Below, one piece after another: positions 1 through 4,803 of a DNA stretch of 6,236 nucleotides. A program made the translations under genes and the position numbers. Below the pieces are notes generated by a model. That model did not search any database. It worked only from the letters and a program-made list of their open reading frames with translations, and had not been told where the DNA came from. Source of the stretch: Dehalococcoidia bacterium (lineage in GTDB: Bacteria; Chloroflexota; Dehalococcoidia; UBA1151; UBA1328); NCBI GenBank assembly GCA_030745955.1, contig JASLNQ010000134.1, positions 1 to 6,236 of the forward strand. Direction: 5' to 3'. The first letter of the stretch is position 1; the number at the start of each line of letters is the position of its first letter.

Positions 1-630
1 AACGTGACGCTGGTGGACCGGCAGCTTGGCAAGATTTTCGAGGCGCTTGAAGAAAGCGGGCAGGCCGGCAACACGGTGATCGTGTTCACGAGCGAACATG
101 GTGAGATGGCGGGCGATCACGGGATGCTCGAAAAGCGCTCACTTTACGAAGAGGCGTCGAACGTGCCGTTCCTGGTGTATGTGCCGTGGATGAACGACAG
201 TCAGCAGAGGCGAATCGCCGGATCGGTGGGACAGGTCGACCTCGTGCCGACGTTGCTGGACCTCACGGGAAGCGAGATACCGGATCACCTCGAGGGCAAG
301 TCGCTGCGACCGGTGCTGCGGGGTGAGGAAGACCTTTCCGAGAACGACGTTTTCATCCAGTGGAACGGGATGGGCGACCGGAACCTGGGATCACCCGAGA
401 TAAACCGGATGGTCTCGATCCCCTGGCGGGGCGTCGTTTCGGGCGATCGCTGGAAGCTGAACCTGTCGCCGGGCGATCAGTGCGAGCTGTACGACCTGAA
501 CAACGACCCGTCTGAGCTGGAAAACCTGTTCGACAGGCCGGAGCACCGCGATCGGGTGCGGGACATGGCAGCCCGGATTCGCATATGGCAGGACGAGACA
601 GGCGATGACATGCCGCTGCCGACGGTGTAA
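1..630 (+). CDS. Sulfatase, C-terminal part (5' end outside window)
   Basis: C-terminal 209 residues of a type I sulfatase, which hydrolyses sulfate esters (alkaline-phosphatase fold). The reading frame is open from base 1, so the apparent GTG at 4 is not the start; the N-terminal half, with the Cys/Ser-x-Pro-x-Arg site that becomes formylglycine, lies to the left. Visible signatures are the family stretch VDRQLG (residues 5-10 of the fragment), NTVIVFTSEHGEMAGDHG (24-41), the following K45 and EEASNVPFLVYVP (50-62), and the C-terminal WKLNLSPGDQCELYDLNNDP block (141-160) typical of the small C-terminal domain. Oddity: the metal-site motif usually read as SDHG is SEHG here (E32). The natural substrate cannot be told. 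It ends at TAA 628-630 and is convergent with dus across a 400-bp gap. Family call is firm; substrate and localisation are unknown because the N terminus is missing. Confidence 0.93.
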   Translation, partial: NVTLVDRQLGKIFEALEESGQAGNTVIVFTSEHGEMAGDHGMLEKRSLYEEASNVPFLVYVPWMNDSQQRRIAGSVGQVDLVPTLLDLTGSEIPDHLEGKSLRPVLRGEEDLSENDVFIQWNGMGDRNLGSPEINRMVSIPWRGVVSGDRWKLNLSPGDQCELYDLNNDPSELENLFDRPEHRDRVRDMAARIRIWQDETGDDMPLPTV

Positions 631-644
631 GGCTTGTGCAGGTC

Positions 645-667
645 CTCCCGCCCTGGCAAGGAGGGAG
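645..667 (+). terminator. Possible terminator hairpin after sulfatase
   Basis: CTCCC (645-649) pairs with GGGAG (663-667) around a 13-nt loop, 14 nt after the sulfatase stop codon. There is no T-tract: the next bases are ATAGAGGG. It may therefore be a weak or factor-assisted terminator, or part of a dispersed repeat; the surrounding wording (CCCTGGCAAGGAGGGAGAT) resembles intergenic repeats seen in many draft genomes. Confidence 0.3.
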
Positions 668-715
668 ATAGAGGGTGGGTCGGGGTGCTCGCGAGCGACG
701 AGGCTTTTCGACCCC

Positions 716-853
716 GTCATCTCGACCGCAGCAGAGAGATCTATCGTGTACCTGCCCGATAACACTTCTCTACGACGAAAACCTGGGATTCCTCTGCACA
801 CAGTAGATTCCGACGTCGACGACTTGAGATTCCTCCGCTCCGGTCGGAATGAC
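716..853. repeat. REPIN-like inverted-repeat element, copy A
   Basis: Two 27-nt arms lie head to head. The left arm (716-742) starts GTCAT and ends GATCT; the right arm (827-853) is the same design on the opposite strand, and 84 nt separate them. Each arm is itself a hairpin of the form GTC + 5-nt stem + 12-nt loop + 5-nt stem + CT. The left-arm stem is ATCTC/GAGAT; the right-arm stem, read on the minus strand, is ATTCC/GGAAT. The 12-nt loops match at 10 of 12 positions. The right arm is identical over all 27 nt to the right arm of copy B (2232-2258). This is the architecture of a REP doublet (REPIN) or a small MITE-like element. No transposase or RAYT gene is visible in the window, so the mobility mechanism is inferred. 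It lies 85 nt after the sulfatase stop. Confidence 0.82.
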
Positions 854-1030
854 GGTAGGCAGGTAATTTCGCGGCTGGCTGGTGTTGGCAGATCACAGGT
901 TTCCATCCACACCCTGACCCTCTGCGTTAGCTCCGGGCGCAATCGGATTGCTCGGTCGCGCGGCGCAGCTCCGCGGGGCACGCCAGGGCGCAGGGAGAGG
1001 GGACGAGGTTGGACGCGCAGTCCGCTCCTC

Positions 1031-2020
1031 CTATACGGCCGGCACTTCGGCCCGTTCGGTGGCGCCCGGTTTCACCGATTCCCAGTATCGGTCGAACACT
1101 TCACGCGCCTCCAGGAAGGTCCGCGTGGCGAACAGCTCGACACGGAACGACCTCACCCGCTTGCGGCCACCGGCGTACCACGACAGGTGGCGCTGCATCT
1201 GTAGCAGCCCCGCACGCTCTGGAAAATGCTCCTCGATCAACGGCATATGCCGGTTGATCACACGCGTCTGGTACTCGTACTTGCCCTCGGCCGACAGGTC
1301 CTCAAACGACTCGTCGAAAATCCACGGGCTACCCATCGCTGCCCGGCCGATCATCACCGATTCGCAGCCCGTGGCAGCCTGCATTTCGCGTGCGTCAGAC
1401 ATCGACTTCACATCGCCATTGCCCGTGACTGGAATGTTCACGGCGTCGACCACCCGGGCGATGACATCCCAGGCGGAAAGACCTGTGAACTGTTGCGACC
1501 GGGTGCGCGGGTGCACCGTGATAGCGTCGACACCGACATCCTCGGCCATCTTCGCCACCTCGACTGCGTTCAGGTGCGTGTCGTCCCACCCGCTGCGGAT
1601 CTTGATCGTGAGCGGGACGGTCAGGACCTTGCGCATCGCGGCCAGGATCTCTGCGGTCTTCTTCACATCTTTCATCATCGCAGCGCCGCGCCCGGTCTTC
1701 GTGATCTTGCGCACAGGGCAGCCCATATTCAGGTCGACGATGTCGGCGCCCTGGTCCTGCAGCCACTGCGCACCCGGCACGAGAGATTCGAGCGTGGCAC
1801 CCAGGATTTGCAGGGCGATGGGCTTTTCTTCGGGCAGGTACTTCGCGATGTCGTACCGGGTCTTTTTGTTCTCGCGCGTGAGGCCGACGGCGTCGATTTC
1901 CTCGCTGGTGGTCAGGGCGCTGCCGCACTCCCGTGCCACGATGCGGTACGGGGCGTTCGATATTCCGGCCATGGGGGCGAGCCGGGCGAGGCCTTTTACT
2001 TCGACATTGCCGATGAACAT
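1031..2020 (-). CDS. dusB: tRNA-dihydrouridine synthase (DusB-like)
   Basis: FMN-dependent enzyme that reduces specific uridines in the tRNA D-loop to dihydrouridine in the cytoplasm, using NAD(P)H. The 329-residue product has the usual Dus length and order: LAPMAGISNAPYR (residues 14-26, FMN-barrel start), NMGCPVRK (98-105) with the catalytic Cys at 101, KIRSGWDD (140-147), HPRTRSQQFTG (170-180), NGD (201-203), IGRAAMGSPWIF (224-235), and a C-terminal helical domain that contacts tRNA. I place the start at ATG 2020 because it gives the family N terminus (MFIGNVEVKGLARLAPMAG) and has a -10-like box at the right distance for a leaderless transcript. An upstream in-frame ATG at 2059 would add 13 residues (MRRETRPTSYTQS) with no family counterpart and only a weak Shine-Dalgarno. 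Flanked by REPIN-like elements on both sides. Assignment to DusB rather than another bacterial Dus subgroup rests on overall motif wording. Confidence 0.93.
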   Translation of the reverse strand: MFIGNVEVKGLARLAPMAGISNAPYRIVARECGSALTTSEEIDAVGLTRENKKTRYDIAKYLPEEKPIALQILGATLESLVPGAQWLQDQGADIVDLNMGCPVRKITKTGRGAAMMKDVKKTAEILAAMRKVLTVPLTIKIRSGWDDTHLNAVEVAKMAEDVGVDAITVHPRTRSQQFTGLSAWDVIARVVDAVNIPVTGNGDVKSMSDAREMQAATGCESVMIGRAAMGSPWIFDESFEDLSAEGKYEYQTRVINRHMPLIEEHFPERAGLLQMQRHLSWYAGGRKRVRSFRVELFATRTFLEAREVFDRYWESVKPGATERAEVPAV

Positions 2021-2026
2021 GCTTTG

Positions 2027-2032
2027 AGTATA
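2027..2032 (-). promoter_or_regulatory. Putative -10 box (TATACT) of dus, leaderless arrangement
   Basis: On the minus strand TATACT ends 6 nt before ATG 2020, which would put the transcription start at or next to the A of the start codon. No Shine-Dalgarno sequence precedes that ATG. No good TTGACA-like -35 box is seen about 17 nt further upstream, so support is the -10 hexamer plus spacing only. Confidence 0.4.
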
Positions 2033-2125
2033 CGAAGTTGGGCGGGTTTCGCGCCTCATGCGTCCCGAGCTGAGTCCCTGGAGTCGAGGAACCCGGTGCG
2101 GGGTAGCAACGCGGGCGGCTATCCG

Positions 2126-2258
2126 GTCATCCCTGCCATTCCCGAGGGATCTGAAGTGATTTTTGAAGTCGTTTCTGGCCAGGCGGAGCTGCTGTGCGCT
2201 TGAAGGTGGTTGTGGCCGACGAGCGAGGGCTAGATTCCTCCGCTCCGGTCGGAATGAC
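2126..2258. repeat. REPIN-like inverted-repeat element, copy B
   Basis: Same architecture as copy A (716-853): the left arm 2126-2152 (GTCAT...GATCT) and the inverted right arm 2232-2258 are separated by 79 nt. The left-arm stem is ATCCC/GGGAT around a 12-nt loop (TGCCATTCCCGA). The right arm is a perfect 27-nt match to that of copy A. The interior is not obviously similar to copy A except for a loosely shared CCGACG-rich stretch next to the right arm. It lies in the 255-bp gap between the dus start and the propeller stop, ending 17 nt beyond the propeller stop, where its hairpins could also stabilise or end that transcript. Confidence 0.82.
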
Positions 2259-2275
2259 TGGTGCGTTGGACCCCC

Positions 2276-3148
2276 TTAACGCACGCGACGGAATTTCTGG
2301 AGGCGCTGGCCTTCGAGGACTTCGCCTACGTAGACGTCGCCTTGGGAATCGGCCCAGATACCGTGGGCGGCGTAGAACTGCCCCGGCTCTTTCGACGGGA
2401 AGCGGCCCCAGCGCGACAGCACGTTGCCATCGAGATCGGCGATCGAAACCCGGTTGCGTAGCTCGCCGACGTACGCAATGTCGTCGTCGTCGATGTAAAT
2501 GTCGGTCGGCTGGATGAAATCGGTCCACGTGTTCAGGTGCCTGCCTTCGAGATCGAACAGTTGCACCCGGTGATTCTCGCGGTCGGCAACGTACACCACG
2601 TTTTTGTGAATCCAGATGTTGTGCGGCAGGTTGAAATCGCCGTGCCACACGCCGGGCAGGCCATTCGTCTGGCCCCACCCGAACTTGTACTCGCCAGAAT
2701 CGGAGAATACGTGTACCCGGGTGTTTCCATAGCCGTCGGAAATGTAGACATCGCCGTTCGTGGCGACGGTCGCGTCGGTGGGCTTGTTGAACGGACCGCT
2801 CGACTCGTTCGGGACACCTTTTGTCCCGAGCGTCATGAGGTGCTCGCCGTCGGTCGTGTATCGCTTGGTCGTGTGATCGCCGTTGTCCACGAGCCACAAT
2901 GTGCCGTCGTTTGCGAAGCACATGCCGTGGGCGTTCGGGAAGTCGCCCTCGCCGAACGACTTGATGAAATTGCCGTCGCGGTCGAACACGATGACCGGGT
3001 GCTCGGACCGGTTGAACGCGTAGACATTGTCGTCGGCGTCGACCGCAACCGCGGCGACCTGCGTGAAGACCCAACCCTGGGGCAGTTTGGCCCAGTTTGG
3101 GACCAGTTCGTAGACGAAATCGCCGTCGCCGTAGGTCGTGTCTGCCAT
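2276..3148 (-). CDS. Stand-alone NHL-type six-bladed beta-propeller, PAL-like (peptidyl-alpha-hydroxyglycine alpha-amidating lyase-like)
   Basis: Six-bladed NHL-type propeller of 290 residues. The repeated strand pattern (VAVDADDNVYAF, VHVFSDSGEYKF, VYVADRENHRVQLFD and similar) runs the full length, with no signal peptide or second domain. It matches the PAL lyase domain as I know it from mammalian PAM: R47 in FNRSEH, H74 in NAHG, Y140 in SDGYGNTR, H176 in LPHN and H262 in AAHG correspond to the catalytic Arg, three zinc-binding His and catalytic Tyr. VADRENHRVQLF (187-198) closely resembles the PAL sequence VADRENGRIQCF. In animals PAL cleaves peptidyl-alpha-hydroxyglycine to an amidated peptide plus glyoxylate; here no monooxygenase partner is present and the substrate is unknown. 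The start ATG 3148 has GGAGG 6 nt upstream. It is divergent from the lipoprotein gene. Alternative: a non-PAL NHL/SMP-30-like propeller, but the complete residue set argues against that. Confidence 0.85.
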   Translation of the reverse strand: MADTTYGDGDFVYELVPNWAKLPQGWVFTQVAAVAVDADDNVYAFNRSEHPVIVFDRDGNFIKSFGEGDFPNAHGMCFANDGTLWLVDNGDHTTKRYTTDGEHLMTLGTKGVPNESSGPFNKPTDATVATNGDVYISDGYGNTRVHVFSDSGEYKFGWGQTNGLPGVWHGDFNLPHNIWIHKNVVYVADRENHRVQLFDLEGRHLNTWTDFIQPTDIYIDDDDIAYVGELRNRVSIADLDGNVLSRWGRFPSKEPGQFYAAHGIWADSQGDVYVGEVLEGQRLQKFRRVR

Positions 3149-3154
3149 GAAGGG

Positions 3155-3159
3155 CCTCC
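3155..3159 (-). promoter_or_regulatory. Shine-Dalgarno (GGAGG) of the PAL-like propeller gene
   Basis: On the minus strand a full GGAGG lies 6 nt before ATG 3148. This fixes the propeller start and contrasts with dus, which has no such site. Confidence 0.75.
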
Positions 3160-3196
3160 GAGATGCCTGTGTTCGTTTGTGCGAGAGGTTGGGGAG

Positions 3197-3202
3197 TCTA
3201 TA
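3197..3202 (-). promoter_or_regulatory. Possible -10 box (TATAGA) in the divergent intergenic region
   Basis: In the 156-bp gap between the propeller and lipoprotein genes, minus-strand TATAGA lies about 50 nt upstream of ATG 3148, with GTCAAA 17 nt before it as a weak -35. On the plus strand TAGAAT at 3258-3263 is a comparable -10 candidate about 40 nt ahead of the lipoprotein start. Both are hexamer matches only. Confidence 0.25.
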
Positions 3203-3304
3203 CGAAATGGCACCACCTATTTGACCGGTGTGCGTGCGGAATATGGCCTGGTTGCACTAGAATCAGTCGAGTTCCAACAGGACCAGTTTGGGGGCAACGC
3301 GGAC

Positions 3305-3802
3305 GTGGTAAAACTTCGATCTTCCCGATACCAGACCGCAGCGATCGTGGCACTGGCATTGCTGCTGGTTGGCGTGATTGCTGCGTGTGGTGACTCGTCG
3401 TCCGACTCCGGTGGTTCCAATTCCACGAGTCCCGGCGCTGCCAGTACGGACACTCCCGCGCCATCTCCAACCACAACCGATCGAGTTCCGAGTGGCCCGG
3501 TCCGGGTTGTCGAGCACATCGAGGCAACTTCGCAGGACGGTGTGCTGTTCGACCTCAAGCTAGCCCTCCCGGTGTTCGACCAGAACGGCGCGAATGGGAG
3601 ACGCGACGACATCGAGGTGGTTGCGCCGGAAAATACCGAGTACCAGGGCGTGTTTTCCGACGGGCCCGGAACGCTGCTGATCGTCTCGTGCTTTGCCGAT
3701 GTGTGCCAGGCCGACTCCAGGACGGCGACTTTCGAGGTCATGTACTGGATCGAGTCGGCGCCCGAGCCACTTCCTGCAGGAGTCAGCCTGGCGGGTGGGT
3801 AG
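3305..3802 (+). CDS. Small secreted lipoprotein of unknown function
   Basis: I do not recognise the family. The 165-residue product starts with a basic N terminus (MVKLRSSRYQ), then a hydrophobic segment (about residues 11-27) ending in a lipobox VIAAC with the acylated Cys at 28: a type II signal peptide placing it on the outer face of the cytoplasmic membrane. Residues 29-66 are a Ser/Thr/Pro/Gly-rich flexible linker. Residues 67-165 form a small beta-rich-looking domain with two cysteines (C129, C134) five residues apart that could form a disulfide. The GTG at 3305 is chosen because it directly precedes the signal peptide; a GGGGG (3290-3294) sits 10 nt upstream, a loose Shine-Dalgarno. 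The open frame extends far upstream, but that part is antisense to the propeller gene. Convergent with the LysE-type gene across 34 bp. A role in substrate binding or the cell envelope is possible but unsupported. Confidence 0.78.
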   Translation: MVKLRSSRYQTAAIVALALLLVGVIAACGDSSSDSGGSNSTSPGAASTDTPAPSPTTTDRVPSGPVRVVEHIEATSQDGVLFDLKLALPVFDQNGANGRRDDIEVVAPENTEYQGVFSDGPGTLLIVSCFADVCQADSRTATFEVMYWIESAPEPLPAGVSLAGG

Positions 3803-3836
3803 CTTCCCATGACCCGGGTGGTCGCGAGTAACCGCG

Positions 3837-4460
3837 CTAAAACACTTCGAAAAACAAGAGTATTGCGAAGCCGAACATCAGGAAAGCCATTGCGCCATCG
3901 ATCTTGTTCGACGCTGCGCGCAGCCTGGCCCCCCGGCCACCGGTGGTGAAAAAGGTCGCCACGGTCACGTACCAGGTCGCATCGATGCACATTCCCATCA
4001 GGGCCATCCCCAGCAGGACTGCAATCCCGAGATCGGCGCTAATGAACGGTGCGTAGATCGCCAGCATCCAGGCCAGTATCTTCGGGTTGAAAAGGGCGAT
4101 GAGAAAGCCCTGTGCGAAACCGGCCCGACTGGAGGCCCGGTTCCCATGTGGGTCCAGGGGCTGGAATGGTGGTGCGAGCGCTGCCCTGGCGAACCGGTAG
4201 CCGAGAAAGACGAGAAGCGCGATACCGGCCCAGCGCAGGACCTCGACCGCCGTGTCGCTCGCTGATATTGCGGTCGCCATTCCGGTCGCGGCGAGGAATG
4301 CGTAGATTCCGAAACCCAGGCCATGGCCGAGCCCGGTTAGCACCCCGTGGCGACGTCCGCCGACCATGCTGTTGCGGAGCACGGTGGCCAGGGAGGGTCC
4401 GGGGCTCATGGCACCCAGGATGAATGCGGCTGCGAGCGCCGCAACAACTTCAATCGACAA
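3837..4460 (-). CDS. LysE/RhtB-family amino-acid exporter
   Basis: Inner-membrane protein of 207 residues, the standard length of the LysE/RhtB family, which exports amino acids or related small solutes by proton-coupled transport. Hydrophobic segments fall at about 4-26, 40-64, 72-95, 115-140, 145-172 and 188-206, giving the expected six. Family motifs are the N-terminal MSPGPSLATVLRNSMVGGRR (18-37, with PGP) and GFLIALFNPKILAWMLA (118-134, with NPK). The start is TTG 4458-4460, supported by GAAGGG 6 nt upstream on the minus strand and by the absence of an in-frame ATG before the first membrane segment. The substrate cannot be deduced. Convergent with the lipoprotein gene, with no clear terminator in the 34-bp gap. 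Confidence 0.9.
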   Translation of the reverse strand: MSIEVVAALAAAFILGAMSPGPSLATVLRNSMVGGRRHGVLTGLGHGLGFGIYAFLAATGMATAISASDTAVEVLRWAGIALLVFLGYRFARAALAPPFQPLDPHGNRASSRAGFAQGFLIALFNPKILAWMLAIYAPFISADLGIAVLLGMALMGMCIDATWYVTVATFFTTGGRGARLRAASNKIDGAMAFLMFGFAILLFFEVF

Positions 4461-4466
4461 TGTTCG

Positions 4467-4472
4467 CCCTTC
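4467..4472 (-). promoter_or_regulatory. Shine-Dalgarno (GAAGGG) deciding the TTG start of the LysE-type gene
   Basis: Minus-strand GAAGGG ends 6 nt before TTG 4458-4460. It supports use of a TTG start for this exporter. Confidence 0.55.
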
Positions 4473-4573
4473 GATACGAATGCGAGTACGAGTGTATTAG
4501 CACCGGGGGAAGGTGATCGGCGTAAACGTTGGCGGTCGTCGGAGAAAAAGAGGTGTTTGTTCCAGGCGATGAT

Positions 4574-4607
4574 GTAACTGGCGATGGCGGATTCGCCGGG
4601 CGGTTAC
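4574..4607. other. Imperfect hairpin, unknown role
   Basis: GTAAC (4574-4578) pairs with GTTAC (4603-4607), and GGCGA (4580-4584) with TCGCC (4593-4597), around an 8-nt loop; an asymmetric internal bulge (1 nt against 5 nt) separates the stems. It could be part of a structured RNA leader or chance pairing. Confidence 0.3.
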
Positions 4608-4633
4608 TGCGGCCTAGACGTCGGACTGCAGAT

Positions 4634-4671
4634 AGCAAACAGCCCCGACCGTGATGTCGGGGTGTTCTGCT
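4634..4671. terminator. Strong GC-rich hairpin, probable transcription terminator
   Basis: CCCCGAC (4643-4649) pairs perfectly with GTCGGGG (4656-4662) around the 6-nt loop CGTGAT. The stem continues outward with AACA/TGTT and AGCA/TGCT, interrupted by one bulged base on each side. On the minus strand it lies downstream of the dehydratase gene and the tRNA-like sequence and is followed by a short T-rich stretch (CTGTTTGCT). It is the best terminator candidate in the window; without a true T-run its direction is uncertain. Confidence 0.5.
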
Positions 4672-4688
4672 GTTCGCGTTCATTTTAG

Positions 4689-4758
4689 GGCGGGAGACGG
4701 GGATCGAACCGGCGAGGATTTGCCTGGAAAGCACGTCAACGTTCACGTAAGCACCAGC
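4689..4758 (-). pseudogene. Decayed tRNA-Gly(TCC)-like sequence; only the 3' half is well preserved
   Basis: Read on the minus strand, 4689-4730 has exact tRNA spacing: 7-nt anticodon loop TTTCCAG (anticodon TCC, glycine), 5-nt 3' stem GCAAA, 5-nt variable loop TCCTC, T-arm GCCGG-TTCGATC-CCCGT, 7-nt acceptor strand CTCCCGC (typical of bacterial tRNA-Gly), then discriminator C. The 5' half does not fit. The putative acceptor strand GCTGGTG (4752-4758) pairs at 5 of 7 positions, the D-arm is short and lacks the GG of the D-loop, and only 3 of 5 anticodon-stem pairs form. The T-stem also has one mismatch, and CCA is not encoded (CCT). I read it as a tRNA fossil or an attachment-site remnant left by an integrative element, not a working tRNA. 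Chance resemblance is possible but unlikely for the 3' half. Confidence 0.5.
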
Positions 4759-4764
4759 ATCGGT

Positions 4765-4791
4765 CTTGGGTCATTCCAGGCGGAATACAAG
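4765..4791 (-). terminator. Hairpin just downstream of the dehydratase gene
   Basis: ATTCC (4773-4777) pairs with GGAAT (4782-4786) around a 4-nt loop, with an outer CTTG/CAAG pair (4765-4768 / 4788-4791). It begins 12 nt after the dehydratase stop on the minus strand. It has no T-run. The GTCATTCC...GGAAT wording also resembles a collapsed arm of the REPIN-like repeats, with loop 4 instead of 12. Confidence 0.35.
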
Positions 4792-4803
4792 CTCCGGAAG
4801 CGG

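Larger units (their letters stand above)
631..1030. other. 400-bp gene-free region between convergent sulfatase and dus genes
   Basis: No credible gene is present. The open frames crossing it on both strands are translations of repeat sequence (minus-strand peptides such as SFRPERRNLKSS) and lack ribosome-binding sites or family features. It holds, in order, a hairpin just after the sulfatase stop (645-667), the REPIN-like element at 716-853, and two short GC-rich hairpins (933-955 and 959-975) on the downstream side of dus. Those two hairpins have stems CCG..GCAAT / ATTGC.CGG and CGCGG / CCGCG. None is followed by a T-run, so a terminator role is only possible. Confidence 0.6.
4461..4803. 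other. 343-bp gene-free region with structured elements
   Basis: No supportable protein gene lies here; the open frames crossing it have no family features or ribosome-binding sites. It holds the upstream region of the LysE-type gene, an imperfect hairpin at 4574-4607, a strong hairpin at 4634-4671, a decayed tRNA-Gly-like sequence at 4689-4758 (minus) and a hairpin at 4765-4791 just after the dehydratase stop. The density of fold-back sequence suggests either serial terminators or scars of past insertion. Confidence 0.55.

Noticed and set aside
716..853. CRISPR array
   Set aside because: There are only two arms, in inverted orientation, with each arm a hairpin; no direct repeats at regular spacing and no cas genes.
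391..981. 196-residue minus-strand open frame overlapping the sulfatase end
   Set aside because: It is antisense to the sulfatase and then runs through the repeat element; there is no Shine-Dalgarno, domain or family wording.
948..2027. Long plus-strand open frames over dus
   Set aside because: They are antisense shadows of dus, whose motifs and catalytic Cys are unambiguous on the minus strand.
2021..2059. Upstream ATG (2059) as the dus start
   Set aside because: It adds 13 residues without family counterpart and has only a weak GGGA upstream; it would also place the -10-like box inside the coding region.
2127..3074. 315-residue minus-strand open frame overlapping the propeller
   Set aside because: Very Arg-rich composition typical of an out-of-frame reading of GC-rich DNA; the propeller frame carries the real repeats and a good ribosome-binding site.
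2537..3304. N-terminal extension of the lipoprotein open frame
   Set aside because: It runs antisense through the propeller gene, and the signal peptide with lipobox begins only at GTG 3305.
4689..4758. Plus-strand reading as tRNA-Ser(GGA), because CTGGAAA fits that anticodon loop
   Set aside because: The T-arm wording (GGTTCGATCC) and the exact anticodon-to-acceptor spacing are found only on the minus strand.
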